64,000 nucleotides of DNA from Bryobacterales bacterium KBS 96 (lineage in GTDB: Bacteria; Acidobacteriota; Terriglobia; Bryobacterales; Bryobacteraceae), in contig KB906767.1 in the NCBI GenBank assembly GCA_000381625.1, positions 5,447,357 through 5,511,356 on the forward strand, given 5' to 3'. Positions 43,021-52,239 of the stretch are shown piece by piece. Under the pieces are notes generated by a model. That model ran no database searches. It saw only the letters and a list, made by a program, of their open reading frames with translations, and was not told the origin of the DNA. Position numbers and translations under genes: made by a program. Position 1 is the first letter of the stretch, and every line of letters starts with the position of its first letter.

Positions 43021-43590
43021 TCAGTCGTTCGAAGGTTGGCCGCCCCGTAGCGGGCGGGCGCACCAATCCATCAGCAATTCCCACTCGGCCTGCTGGATTT
43101 CCATCGCGACCCGCTCCTGACTTGAGCCGGGGCGCTGCCGGGCCTCTTCGCAGAAATCGACGAATGCGGCCGGATTCCACCGGCTTCCCAATCGCATCGC
43201 TCCAACAGGATCTGTCGAAACAATTGCGTTCGCCGCTTTGAGGAGATTGGGAAAAATCGCATGCTCGCCGACGCGTTTGAACCAGTACTTTGAATTCGAA
43301 GCATCGGGTTCCATGCGATGCACAATTGCATGCCAATAATTACCTTCCGTGGATCCGACATTCTGTGCCACTTCGTGTGCGTCGTTCCAGAAGCCCAGGT
43401 AAAGCAGCAAGCCGGCGAGCGATGCTTCGGGAGAACTGGCTTCCGGGAACAGGTTTCGCGCCGGCGTGCCGCGCAGGGTAAGCGCTTGATCGCGAGCAAC
43501 GCTTTCTTTGGCCAGCGGCATGAGGCGCGTATCGGCATCTCCCAGCAGCGCCGCAACTTCGTGCGTGAAATGGCTCAGATCGAGTGGCAT
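43021..43590 (-). CDS. Hypothetical soluble protein
   Basis: This 189-residue protein, with the start probably at 43590 (or TTG 43632), is rich in Ala, Leu and Trp and lacks transmembrane segments. It contains GNYWHAIVHRMEPD with a His pair and GEHAIFPNLLKAA, giving an all-helical look. I do not recognise the family; similar lone genes occur in acidobacterial genomes. It converges with the LarA-like gene, only 3 bp apart. Confidence 0.6.
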   Translation of the reverse strand: MPLDLSHFTHEVAALLGDADTRLMPLAKESVARDQALTLRGTPARNLFPEASSPEASLAGLLLYLGFWNDAHEVAQNVGSTEGNYWHAIVHRMEPDASNSKYWFKRVGEHAIFPNLLKAANAIVSTDPVGAMRLGSRWNPAAFVDFCEEARQRPGSSQERVAMEIQQAEWELLMDWCARPLRGGQPSND

Positions 43591-43701
43591 GAGGGAAGCG
43601 TACCGCGTTTCCAACAGGCGAAATCGATGCAATGCAAAGCGGGGGCGTCAGCGACCATTCTGACCTTGAAAGCCGTGCTGCTGAGAGACGGAGGCCCGGA
43701 T

Positions 43702-43723
43702 TGCGCAAACGAAGGTTTGCGCA
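43702..43723. other. Hairpin in the spacer between two minus-strand genes
   Basis: TGCGCAAAC-GAAG-GTTTGCGCA is a perfect 9-bp stem with a GNRA-like tetraloop. It lies downstream of the SpoIIE-type phosphatase gene (minus strand) and may be its transcript end. No U-tract. Confidence 0.6.
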
Positions 43724-43766
43724 CGGCGGACGGTGTACGTTAGAGAGACGTAACTTCCATTACAAC

Positions 43767-44564
43767 TCAGAGGGCGCGTGCGACTACAACTGTCGCATCA
43801 TCGGTCTGGCGTCCTGGCGAATATTTATACATCGACGTGAAGATCGCGTGGACGATATCGTCAGCACATTGAGTTCTGTTTTGAAACGCAACGCGTAGCA
43901 GGCCCTCGACACCCCATTCCTCGCCGGCTGAATTCACAGCTTCGATGACACCGTCTGTATAGGCAACAACCAGGTCGCGTGGATCCAGTCGAAGCCGGCC
44001 TTCTTGATAGTTTGCATCGCCGAACATTCCGAGTGGTGCTCCGCCGGTTTCAAGCCAAGCGACCGAACCGTCTTGTCGGATTACAACCGGAGGATTATGG
44101 CCGGCATTCACATACCGCAGTGTGCGAGTTGGCCCGTCGAGAATGCCATAGAATAATGTGGCGTAGCAGCCCGGGAGCGATGACGCGTACACTTGCCGGT
44201 TCACTATCCTGAGCGCGGCTGCCGGATCGGTTTCCCCAAACGCCATGACTGTCCGAAGCGACGATTGGACGTTGGATATCATCAATGCTGCGGCAACGCT
44301 TTTGCCGGATGCGTCGCCGACGCTCACTGCCAACTGATCATCTTGCAGTGGCGCGAAATCGTAGCAATCGCCGCCCAGCTCAAGCATCTGGCGACAGCGC
44401 CCGCTGAACTCGAAAGTCTCGAGCGGCCGGTCGATTTCATGCATAAACCTCCGCTGCACATCGCAGGCAATCGCCCAGTCCCGGCTCACATCCATTACCA
44501 CCGCATCGCTCGTCATTTTCGGACCTCCACCCATAGGTCGGTTTTCGACCGGCGGAATCGACAT
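43767..44564 (-). CDS. PP2C/SpoIIE-type serine phosphatase
   Basis: This 265-residue protein has a short N-terminal helix pair and a SpoIIE/RsbU-type PP2C catalytic domain: ELGGDCYDF, VSVGDASGKSVAAAL, LRYVNAGHNPPVV, VAYTDGVIEA and TDDATVVV. These are the acidic metal-site residues of the family. Such phosphatases switch anti-anti-sigma or other phosphoproteins. There is no sensor domain, so a partner presumably controls it. It is divergent from the YCII-ECF42 genes at 44691, making it a possible input to that module, by position only. Confidence 0.9.
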   Translation of the reverse strand: MSIPPVENRPMGGGPKMTSDAVVMDVSRDWAIACDVQRRFMHEIDRPLETFEFSGRCRQMLELGGDCYDFAPLQDDQLAVSVGDASGKSVAAALMISNVQSSLRTVMAFGETDPAAALRIVNRQVYASSLPGCYATLFYGILDGPTRTLRYVNAGHNPPVVIRQDGSVAWLETGGAPLGMFGDANYQEGRLRLDPRDLVVAYTDGVIEAVNSAGEEWGVEGLLRVAFQNRTQCADDIVHAIFTSMYKYSPGRQTDDATVVVARAL

Positions 44565-44690
44565 GCCCGACGCGAATCCGCCTCGGTGAAATTTTTTATC
44601 GGCGATGTCGAGAATTCGTCGTCGGCTCCGACTACGTCATGAAAGCGCGAAAGGAATTCGCTCAAAACTCAAACAAAGGGAGCAAAACAA

Positions 44691-45083
44691 ATGAGATACA
44701 TCCTAATGATGCACGGCACGAAGGCTGGGGTCGGAACATATCGAGCATGGTCGGAGCAGGACCGGCAGTCGCATATGGCGGTACTCAAGCAAATCAACAA
44801 GGAGCTGAACGAATCGGGAGAGTTTGTGGCCACCGAAGGCCTGGTGAGTCCTGATCAGGCGAAGCTCGTGCGCGGGGAGCGAGACGGTCTGCCCATTACT
44901 GACGGCATCTTTCCTGAGTCCAAAGAGTTCCTCCTCGGTTATTGGATCGTAGACGTCGAGACGCCGGAGCGAGCCTACGCCATCGCCGGGCGCATTTCAG
45001 CAGCCCCGGGTCCTGGCGGGGCGCCAACGAACATGCCGATGGAGGTCAGGCAGATCGTGAGCCGTCCGCCAGAGCAGCCCTGA
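44691..45083 (+). CDS. YCII-related (DGPF) protein, first copy
   Basis: This 130-residue cytoplasmic protein is of the YCII/DGPF family: MRYILMMHGTKAG, a central DGLPITDGIFPESKEFLLGYWIV and a C-terminal PEVRQ-like strand. The family has a dimeric ferredoxin-like fold and is repeatedly linked to ECF42 sigma factors, often as several copies in a row. It is preceded by an AAAGGGAG ribosome site. The second copy begins 45 bp downstream and shares most of its motifs. Confidence 0.88.
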   Translation: MRYILMMHGTKAGVGTYRAWSEQDRQSHMAVLKQINKELNESGEFVATEGLVSPDQAKLVRGERDGLPITDGIFPESKEFLLGYWIVDVETPERAYAIAGRISAAPGPGGAPTNMPMEVRQIVSRPPEQP

Positions 45084-45127
45084 AGGCTGAAATCAACGAC
45101 TCAATTCCAAAACGAAGGACGGATGAC

Positions 45128-45526
45128 ATGAAGTACATTTTACTGATGAACACGATGAAAGCGGGCGATTACGGAATGGCTACATGGCCGAAGAAGGACC
45201 AGCAGGCACACATAGCATACTGGAGCAGCCTCAATAAGGAGCTCGCCGAGGCTGGAGAGTTCGTGGTCGTCCACGGCTTGGCATTTCCGGATCAGGCCAG
45301 ACTGGTCCGGGCTGGCAGGGACGGGACACCGATAACCGACGGCGTGTTTCCTGAGGGCAAAGAATTTCTTGCCGGCTACTGGATTGTCGACGTCGAGAGC
45401 CCGGAGCGAGCCTATGCCATTGCCGCGCGAGCTTCGGCCGCGCCCGGTCCCGGCGGGACTCCACTGAATATGCCCATCGAGGTTCGGCAAGTAATGATGA
45501 CTGTGCGGCCAGACGAGTTACTGTGA
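45128..45526 (+). CDS. YCII-related (DGPF) protein, second copy
   Basis: This 132-residue paralogue of the preceding gene repeats its plan: KYILLMNTMKAGDYGM, GTPITDGVFPEGKEFLAGYWIV, and a VRQVMM strand near the end. The two genes are tandem duplicates. The ECF42 sigma gene follows 98 bp later. The ligand or reaction is unknown for the family in this context, though some YCII proteins are small enzymes. Confidence 0.88.
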   Translation: MKYILLMNTMKAGDYGMATWPKKDQQAHIAYWSSLNKELAEAGEFVVVHGLAFPDQARLVRAGRDGTPITDGVFPEGKEFLAGYWIVDVESPERAYAIAARASAAPGPGGTPLNMPIEVRQVMMTVRPDELL

Positions 45527-45624
45527 CCACAAGAGAGCGCTCTGAATTGATGGTTGACTCGGACCAGTTTACGCAGATGGTTTACAACCGGTTATAGGAG
45601 AGACTAGATACGAAAACGGTCAAA

Positions 45625-46932
45625 ATGAATCCGCCCTCCGATGTTGCCGGAGGGCCGAACTTAGATGCCCGTTCCGCGGATCTGTTGCGCGAACTCGCAC
45701 CGCAGATATTAGGAGCGGTGGTTCGCCGTTTCCATGACTTCGCCGCCGCAGAGGATGCAGTCCAGGAGGCGCTGCTGGCGGCGACTATGCAATGGCCGAG
45801 CGAAGGTGTCCCTGACAATCCTCGTGGCTGGCTTATTCAGGTCGCGACGCGGCGCATGATGGATTATTTCCGCAGCGAAGAAGCGCGGCGGCGCCGGGAG
45901 GCTGAGATAGCTATCGAACCTGGAGGCATGGTGGCGGCTGCGGGCGTCGTTCCTGAATCGGAACAGGACGACACACTCACCCTGTTCTTTATGTGTTGTC
46001 ATCCCTCCCTGACCGTTTCCTCGGCGATTGCCCTCACATTGCGCGCCGTAGGCGGCCTGACTACTGCTGAAATCGCACGCGCATTCCTGGTCCCGGACGT
46101 GACGATGGCGCAGCGGATCAGCAGGGCTAAGCAAACCATCAAGGCTTCGGGAGTACCGTTCGAATTACCAAGCAGCCGGGACCAGGCCCAGCGGTTCCGC
46201 ACCGTGCTGCACGTCCTCTATTTGATTTTCAATGAGGGCTACACATCGAGCTCGGGACCGCAACTTCAGCGGATCGAACTTTCGCGCGAGGCCATTCGAC
46301 TCGCGAGATCTGTTCACACGTTGCTTCCGGACGACGCTGAGGTCGCGGGATTACTGGCGCTCATGGTGTTAACCGACGCGCGCCGGGCGGCACGAACGAA
46401 CGCGCAGGGCGAGTTGATTCCTCTAGCGCAGCAGGACAGAACCCTGTGGGACAGAGAGGAGATCGCCGAGGGTGTGGCGCTGATTTCCGCGGCGTTGCCG
46501 AAGGGCGCGGTGGGGCCGTATCAATTGCAAGCGGCAATTGCCGCAGTTCATGACGAAGCAACCAAAGCCGATGATACCGACTGGCCGCAGATTCTGGCGC
46601 TTTACGAACTGCTGAAGCGCATGTCCGAAAATCCCATGGTCGCGCTCAATCACGCCGTCGCGGCAGCCATGGTGCACGGCCCATGTAAGGGATTGGAATT
46701 GCTCAAAGCTCTCGACTCGGACGCGCGACTTGCCGGCCATCACCGCCTTGACGCTGTTCGTGCCCACTTGCTGGAAATGGCTGGCGACCTTCAGAGTGCA
46801 ATTGCCCACTATCGGATTGCCGCCACCCGGACCACGAGCATCCCTGAGCAGAACTACCTGATGGCGAAGGTAGCGCGCCTCAACGAGATCACGGCAACCC
46901 GGGATAAAGGTGCAATTACCCCCGTGCCATGA
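45625..46932 (+). CDS. ECF42-type sigma factor with TPR-like C-terminal extension
   Basis: This 435-residue protein has sigma region 2 (AEDAVQEALLAA, GWLIQVATRRMMDYFR) and region 4 (LTTAEIARAFLVPDVTMAQRISRAK), then a long helical C-terminus (about 180-435) with SuperTPR-like pairs, such as LYLIFNEGYTSSSG and ALLALMVLTDARRAAR. ECF42 sigma factors have no anti-sigma factor; their C-terminal extension is thought to control them. The two DGPF genes upstream match the family's usual neighbourhood. It probably drives its own unit. Confidence 0.93.
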   Translation: MNPPSDVAGGPNLDARSADLLRELAPQILGAVVRRFHDFAAAEDAVQEALLAATMQWPSEGVPDNPRGWLIQVATRRMMDYFRSEEARRRREAEIAIEPGGMVAAAGVVPESEQDDTLTLFFMCCHPSLTVSSAIALTLRAVGGLTTAEIARAFLVPDVTMAQRISRAKQTIKASGVPFELPSSRDQAQRFRTVLHVLYLIFNEGYTSSSGPQLQRIELSREAIRLARSVHTLLPDDAEVAGLLALMVLTDARRAARTNAQGELIPLAQQDRTLWDREEIAEGVALISAALPKGAVGPYQLQAAIAAVHDEATKADDTDWPQILALYELLKRMSENPMVALNHAVAAAMVHGPCKGLELLKALDSDARLAGHHRLDAVRAHLLEMAGDLQSAIAHYRIAATRTTSIPEQNYLMAKVARLNEITATRDKGAITPVP

Positions 46933-47116
46933 ATACGGGGAGTTTAATCGGAAGGAGTGCTGCAGCGCCGAGAGGGCGTCCTATACGAAGAATCGGTGGT
47001 CGGGCACTCGCCGCGAGTACGTGAGCCAACTTCCGGCAGTCTGCAACTGCCAGCAACTAGCCGCAATTACAAATGGTTTCCAGTTGTGCACAATGGGTTT
47101 CGGGGCGCTTAGCATT

Positions 47117-48355
47117 TCATTTTTCCGCGTAGATGATCTCCCCATTTCGAATCGTGTAGCGGATCTTGGAAAATGCTGAAGTGCTCTGAGCCGGGTCAGC
47201 ACGCAGGACGACAAGATCGGCATCCATTCCCTTCGCGATCAGTCCGCTGTGAGTCGAGTAGCCGAACCGCTGGGCGGGATTCGTGGTGAGCGAAGCAAGA
47301 ATGTCCTGAAAGCTCATTCCCGCGCGGGACATCCACTTGAATTCCTCGGAAGTGTCGAATTGCTCGATGTAGCCAACGTCCGTGCCAAATAGCACTTGCC
47401 CTCCTGCTTGATAGAAAGCCTGCAATTGCCAGGCTGCCTTGCTCATCCCCTGTTCGATATTCTCAGGTGAGGCATGGCTTTTCCTGGCTTCGACGTCCCA
47501 AAGCGTGAGCGTCGGGGTAAGAGCCATGTGAGCCGCCGTCATGCGCTGGACGAAAGACGGACTCCAGGGGGTATCCATGGGAGTAGTATGGGCGAGGATA
47601 TCGACCCCGCTCTGAATCGCAACCTCTATTCCTTGATTATTGGAAACATGCGCAAACACAGGTTTGCCCGCACGGTGGGCCTCGGCGACGATCACCTTCG
47701 CCAGATCCAAAGGCATGGTCAAGATGCCATTGCGCTCCACGGAATTCGCAAAGATCTTAATGCCATCCGCGCCGACGTGGATCTGGTGGCGCACTCGCTC
47801 CCTTGCCTCCACAGTTGATTTCACCTCCGGAATGCTGACGCGATTAGCTTCGAGGAAGCTTTTGACGTAAATCGGGGCTTTCACCCAGAATGGCTCACCG
47901 ACTGTGAGGATCCGCGGCCCTTTCACTTCGCCGCGTTCTATTCGATGGCGAATCAGATTGGTGTTCTGAAGCACCGAAGCGATATCGAAGACGGTAGTGA
48001 ATCCCCAACGTGTGAGCATCTCTTGAAGTTGTGACGAGATCTGCTCGGGCGAGAGTTTGCCTGCATGAAGCAGCCCCGGCAGAAGAATGTGCACGTGGCT
48101 GTTCCAGAAACCGGCAGTCACGACGAGGCCCGCACAGTCGATTACGGTTATACCGCGTGGGACTTTGATCTCAGCGCTCGGCCCAACCGACAGAATGTGG
48201 CCGCTGTGCATAAGGATTGAGCCGTCTTCGATTGGCGGTTCAGTTGGTGAGAGATAAATCTTTGCGCCAACCAGGGCCAGTTCGGAGGCGTGGCTTTGGT
48301 CAGTCGCAAAAAATGCGAGGACCAGAAGAAGATGTACCGCCAGGCGGAGTCGCAT
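47117..48355 (-). CDS. Secreted amidohydrolase family protein
   Basis: This 412-residue protein has a signal peptide (AVHLLLVLAFFATDQSHAS), so it is probably periplasmic. The catalytic parts are visible: NSHVHILLPG (metal HxH), KIFANS, VFAHVSN and ILAHTTPMD (metal histidines) and LFGTDVGY (acidic residue). This is the imidazolonepropionase-like/prolidase-like amidohydrolase layout. Members cut amides or lactones in peptides or other compounds. The substrate is unknown. No partner gene is evident. Confidence 0.87.
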   Translation of the reverse strand: MRLRLAVHLLLVLAFFATDQSHASELALVGAKIYLSPTEPPIEDGSILMHSGHILSVGPSAEIKVPRGITVIDCAGLVVTAGFWNSHVHILLPGLLHAGKLSPEQISSQLQEMLTRWGFTTVFDIASVLQNTNLIRHRIERGEVKGPRILTVGEPFWVKAPIYVKSFLEANRVSIPEVKSTVEARERVRHQIHVGADGIKIFANSVERNGILTMPLDLAKVIVAEAHRAGKPVFAHVSNNQGIEVAIQSGVDILAHTTPMDTPWSPSFVQRMTAAHMALTPTLTLWDVEARKSHASPENIEQGMSKAAWQLQAFYQAGGQVLFGTDVGYIEQFDTSEEFKWMSRAGMSFQDILASLTTNPAQRFGYSTHSGLIAKGMDADLVVLRADPAQSTSAFSKIRYTIRNGEIIYAEK

Positions 48356-48461
48356 GCTTAAAACATACGCCGTAAGCGCAGGAATGGTTCCGAAGTGGCT
48401 TTGGGGAACGGTTATTTCTTCCGCTGGATGGACCTAAAGACAATCCGAACAATTCTTTCCC

Positions 48462-49529
48462 TCAATGTTGCGCCCCATAAAGGTGATTAGCGTCGATATA
48501 GCTGCGCACCGCGTCAGGCAATTCCGGCGTGGGCTCTCCGCGTTCCAGCCGGTCTCTGATGTCGGTGCTTGAAATCGGGAGAGCCAGTCCATCGAGACGG
48601 TGAACTCGTGCGCCGGGCGGAATTGCAAAATCGTGGCCCGGCCGCGACACGACGATGAAATCCAGCCGGCAGATAAGCTCCCGCCAGCGATGCCAGGTCT
48701 GAATCTCGTCGAATGCATCCGAACCGATCAGGAAAAAGAGTTTGTCGCCGGGGCCAAGCGAAAGCGCGAGGCGTTCCACGGTATTGATGGAATAGCTGAA
48801 CTGGTCGCCTTGTTCAAGGCGCGAAGCTTCGAACAGCGGATTGCCCCGGCACGCAAGCTCCACCATACGGTAGCGATGTTCAAACGGAGTGATCTGCGAA
48901 AGCTGCTTGTGCGGCGGATGGCCCGCCGGAATGAAGAGCACCTTCGTAAGCCGAACGGCGTTGGCCGCTTCCTGCGCGATGCGCAGATGGGCCTTGTGAA
49001 CCGGATCGAATGTGCCGCCAAAAAGGCAGATGCGCTGGGCTGCCGCGCCGGGAGGCTCCGAATTCACCGCGCAGTCCCCGGCGCGCCGGTCGCTCGAAAT
49101 TTGATCGCGGGCGGCGCGGGTGGCAAGCTCGTCGCACCGGTTGTTGTCCTCATGGGAGGCATGGCCCTTGGTCCACTTCCACGCGGTTTCGTGGCGCGCC
49201 ACCAGTTCATCGAGCGCAATCCACAATTCCTTGTTCACCACGGGCTGCTTGCTGGCTGTCTTCCATCCGTTTTTTTTCCACCCTTTGATCCACTGGGTAA
49301 TGCCATTTTTCACGTACTGCGAATCGGTCACGATCTCGACAGAGCAGGCTTCCTTCAGCCGTTTCATGCCTTCGATCGCTGCGGTGAGTTCCATGCGGTT
49401 ATTGGTAGTGTGCGGTTCAGAGCCGAAGGCTTCGCGCTTGTACTCGCCATAGCGAAGAATAAAGGCCCAACCTCCAGGGCCCGGATTGCCGATGCATGCG
49501 CCATCGGTGATGAGTTGAACGTGTTTCAC
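48462..49529 (-). CDS. Fusion of ribonuclease HI and nicotinate-nucleotide adenylyltransferase
   Basis: One uninterrupted 355-residue frame encodes two enzymes. Residues about 1-150 are RNase [36 protein letters not shown] and NNRCDELAT carry the acidic catalytic residues, so it should cut RNA in RNA-DNA hybrids. A linker (about 150-165) leads to Nad[16 protein letters not shown] and [10 protein letters not shown], which activates nicotinate mononucleotide for NAD synthesis. The GTG at 49529 is preferred over TTG 49586. It follows dusB by 22 bp. I do not know this fusion from well-studied bacteria. Confidence 0.92.
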   Translation of the reverse strand: MKHVQLITDGACIGNPGPGGWAFILRYGEYKREAFGSEPHTTNNRMELTAAIEGMKRLKEACSVEIVTDSQYVKNGITQWIKGWKKNGWKTASKQPVVNKELWIALDELVARHETAWKWTKGHASHEDNNRCDELATRAARDQISSDRRAGDCAVNSEPPGAAAQRICLFGGTFDPVHKAHLRIAQEAANAVRLTKVLFIPAGHPPHKQLSQITPFEHRYRMVELACRGNPLFEASRLEQGDQFSYSINTVERLALSLGPGDKLFFLIGSDAFDEIQTWHRWRELICRLDFIVVSRPGHDFAIPPGARVHRLDGLALPISSTDIRDRLERGEPTPELPDAVRSYIDANHLYGAQH

Positions 49530-49551
49530 GATTTCTGCGAATTGTGTAGGT

Positions 49552-50631
49552 TCAGGCGCTGCAACCGACTGCTGGAAACGGCTCAAGCGAGCCGATGCAC
49601 GCGGCCGCCCCAGGCGTCAATTGCTCTGCGAAGAACGCGTCGACGATGTCGAGTATGCCGCGTGCGTCCTGCGTGCGGTAGATCTCCGTGCGAAGCTTCG
49701 AGCCGTTGCGCACGCCGTGAGTAAAGTACGTCGCGAACTGCTTCATCTTGCCCACGGCGTCCTTCTCGCCTGCCGTTTCGAGCATCAGGTAATACGTCTT
49801 CATGATGTCGTAACGCTCATGGTCATCTGGCACGGTGTACGCGCCGGTCTCGATGTATTCCGCGATCTGCCGGAAAATCCACGGATTGTAGGACGCCGCG
49901 CGCCCGATCATCACGGCATCGCATCCGGTTTCCCGCTGCATGCGTACGGCATCTTCGGGAGTGATGATATCGCCGTTGCCGATGACCGGAATCTTGACCG
50001 CGTCTTTCACTGCCGCGATGCGCGCCCAATCCGATTTACCGCTATACCCTTGCTCGCGCGTGCGCGGATGCAGCGCGACGGCGGCAAGACCGCAATCTTC
50101 CGCGAGCTTCGCGAATTCCGTGTAGATCAGTTCCTTGTCATTCCATCCCGCGCGGAATTTGCACGTCAGTGGAATGCCGATAGCGGCGCGCACCTTGCGG
50201 AGAATGGTTTCGACTAATGGCAGATCCCGAAGCAAGCCGGAACCGCCGTTACACTTCACCACTTTGTTGACCGGACAGCCGAAGTTGATATCGACGACAT
50301 CGAAGCCGCGGCTTTCGCAAACTTGCGCGGCTTCGGCCAGAACATCCGGGTCCGATCCGAAGAGCTGGCATGTGATGGGATGCTCTTCCGGCTCGAACTG
50401 AAGATAGCGGAAGTTGCGGTTCGGCTTCTTCGCCGTTTGTGTGCTGACCACTCCATGGGAACTGGTGAACTCCGTCATCAGGAGCCCGCAGCCGCCCTGG
50501 TTGCGGATCAGGCGGCGGAATACCGTATCGGTAACGCCTGCCATCGGGGCCAGCACGGTGGCGGGCCGGACGTCAATATGCCCGATCGGGAAACCGGAGG
50601 GGAACGTGCAATGCGGGGCGTCTTTATTCAT
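49552..50631 (-). CDS. dusB: tRNA-dihydrouridine synthase (DusB-like)
   Basis: Dus enzymes reduce uridine in the tRNA D-loop with FMN and NADPH. The 359-residue protein has the TIM-barrel pattern: [34 protein letters not shown] with the catalytic cysteine, [11 protein letters not shown] and [13 protein letters not shown], then a C-terminal helical tRNA-binding domain. The group looks like DusB. The ATG at 50631 is used. It is the first gene of the minus-strand pair that continues with the RNase HI-NadD fusion. Confidence 0.93.
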   Translation of the reverse strand: MNKDAPHCTFPSGFPIGHIDVRPATVLAPMAGVTDTVFRRLIRNQGGCGLLMTEFTSSHGVVSTQTAKKPNRNFRYLQFEPEEHPITCQLFGSDPDVLAEAAQVCESRGFDVVDINFGCPVNKVVKCNGGSGLLRDLPLVETILRKVRAAIGIPLTCKFRAGWNDKELIYTEFAKLAEDCGLAAVALHPRTREQGYSGKSDWARIAAVKDAVKIPVIGNGDIITPEDAVRMQRETGCDAVMIGRAASYNPWIFRQIAEYIETGAYTVPDDHERYDIMKTYYLMLETAGEKDAVGKMKQFATYFTHGVRNGSKLRTEIYRTQDARGILDIVDAFFAEQLTPGAAACIGSLEPFPAVGCSA

Positions 50632-50736
50632 CAATGGAGAATCGAAGGAAGTAATCGAGATAACAACATTTTAACGTGAACGCTGAAACGAGCTGAAGAT
50701 ACAATACGTTGACCAAGGTAGAAGGAGAGGCTTCGC

Positions 50737-51738
50737 TTGCAAAAGAACGTTGGGATCATCATAGCGGCATTTCTGGCCGGTGTCGTGATTGCGGGTGGTG
50801 GAGCATACGTGTTTACACGCATGCACCAGGGAAGTTCGCAGAAGGCGGTGACAGCAGCAGCGCCGGTTCCGGCGCCGGTTCCGCCCGCGGCTACCGTGCC
50901 TGCTGCCGTTGAGCCGCAGCCCGTTGCCGTGAACGAGAAGGCTACCGAGCCGCAACGGCCCGTGGAGGCGCGGCGAAAAGAAGCGGCGCCCCGGCCAAGT
51001 CCCGCTCATCGTCGCGAAGCCCAGGCGGCCGACCGCGGGGATCGGGAACATGCCGCTTCGGAGCCGCAACCTGTTGCCCAAAACGATCCGCCGCCTATGG
51101 TGACGCCGGATACCGCGCCGGCAACCGCGCCCCCTCCCTCGCCGGAACGGGCAACCCTGAACCCGCCGGCAGGGACAGTAACGGCGCCGCCGCCTCCGCG
51201 AACGCCTCAAACCGTGACGCTCGCCGCGGGAACGGCGATCACCGTTCGCATGAATGAAGCCGTTTCGACCGACAGCAATTATGCCGGCGACACATTCACG
51301 GCGAACCTGGACAAACCGGTTATTGTCGATGGCTATATCATTGCGGACCGCGGATCTCGTGTTATCGGCAAAGTGATCGAATCGCAAAAGGCCGGACGCA
51401 CGAAAGGCCTTGCGAATCTTTCCCTCGCCCTCACCGAAATTCATACGACCGACGGACAAACCGTGCGCATTGAAACCACGCCTTGGGATAAACAGGGCCA
51501 GAAATCAAAGCGCCGGGACGCCGCTGAAATCGCGGGTGGCGCGGCGCTCGGGGCCATTATCGGCGCGATTGCCGGTGGTGGCAAGGGAGCCGCGATTGGA
51601 GCGGGCGGTGGCGGAGCGGCGGGAACAGGCGTAGTGTTAACCCAGCGGGGCAAGTCCGCGAGCGTACCAGCGGAAACACGTCTGACGTTCGCGCTTGACC
51701 AACCCGTCACCATCACAGAGCGTCTCAACCAGCAGTAG
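50737..51738 (+). CDS. Membrane-anchored protein with Pro-rich linker and glycine-zipper C-terminus
   Basis: This 333-residue protein has one N-terminal helix (VGIIIAAFLAGVVIAGGGAY), a long Ala/Pro-rich linker (about 35-155), a beta domain (TAITVRMNEAVSTDSNYAG, with DTFTANLDKPV), and then a glycine-zipper-like region (GGAALGAIIGAIAGGGKGAA). The start is a TTG at 50737 with a GGAGAGG ribosome site. The linker is long enough to span the periplasm, so the beta domain may sit near the outer membrane or peptidoglycan. No family name is certain. Confidence 0.72.
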   Translation: MQKNVGIIIAAFLAGVVIAGGGAYVFTRMHQGSSQKAVTAAAPVPAPVPPAATVPAAVEPQPVAVNEKATEPQRPVEARRKEAAPRPSPAHRREAQAADRGDREHAASEPQPVAQNDPPPMVTPDTAPATAPPPSPERATLNPPAGTVTAPPPPRTPQTVTLAAGTAITVRMNEAVSTDSNYAGDTFTANLDKPVIVDGYIIADRGSRVIGKVIESQKAGRTKGLANLSLALTEIHTTDGQTVRIETTPWDKQGQKSKRRDAAEIAGGAALGAIIGAIAGGGKGAAIGAGGGGAAGTGVVLTQRGKSASVPAETRLTFALDQPVTITERLNQQ

Positions 51739-52028
51739 ATCTCCAATACTGCCCGTACGCGCGATTGGAGATACTGACCCACCCTGGGTACCGTATGACA
51801 CGGTTACGAATGTGCCGCTGCCCGATCTAACGGGTGAACGCCATCGGATTGGATGGCGTAAAGCTCTTTGTGGTGTGAACCAGAAACCTGGAGTTGATCG
51901 TCAGCGCACGCGCTCACCTCAAGCGGAGGGATCAATTTGTGCACCGAACCCGAGTGTCGGGGAGTGCCCATGGCCCGGCGGGCCGCGGAATCGGATGAAG
52001 AGGCCTTTCGACCCGCGCACCCACGTGC

Positions 52029-52089
52029 GGCGGCTCTGTTTCCGGGTAACCTCGAAACGGAGCCGCCTTGCGTCAGCAAGCGGGTTTTC
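52029..52089. repeat. Dispersed hairpin repeat family B, best copy
   Basis: GCGGCTCTGTTTCCGG and CGAAACGGAGCCGCC pair over a seven-base loop with one G-U pair, followed by TTGCGTCAGCAAGCGGGTTTT. Copies are at 156-212 and, in part, 27064-27094. Confidence 0.75.
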
Positions 52090-52118
52090 CGGAGGCCATG
52101 TAACGCCCGGTCACCTGC

Positions 52119-52158
52119 ACCTAACCGCGACCGTCAGGGAGCGGACGTCTTCAACGGA
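52119..52158 (+). repeat. Dispersed repeat family A, copy 3
   Basis: ACCTAACCGCGACCGTCAGG and the following 20 bases match 3481-3520 at 37 of 40 positions. This intergenic copy lies next to a family B copy. Confidence 0.85.
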
Positions 52159-52239
52159 GTGAACCTCTTCAAAAGAGGTTTCTGGGCAACAGGCTGATGA
52201 ACTTCGGTTCTTGAGGCAGATTGATTATCGGGAACTCCT

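Larger units (their letters stand above)
51739..52239. other. 500-bp region of repeats without a gene
   Basis: The region holds a complete family B hairpin repeat (52029-52089), a family A copy (52119-52158) and other GC-rich sequence. Open frames present here are short, rich in Arg and Pro, and follow the repeats, so I do not call them genes. The region separates the glycine-zipper gene from the antiterminator gene. Confidence 0.6.

Noticed and set aside
51937-52197. 86-residue plus-strand frame across repeats
   Set aside because: It is mostly translated family B and A repeats with a high Arg/Pro content, not a gene.
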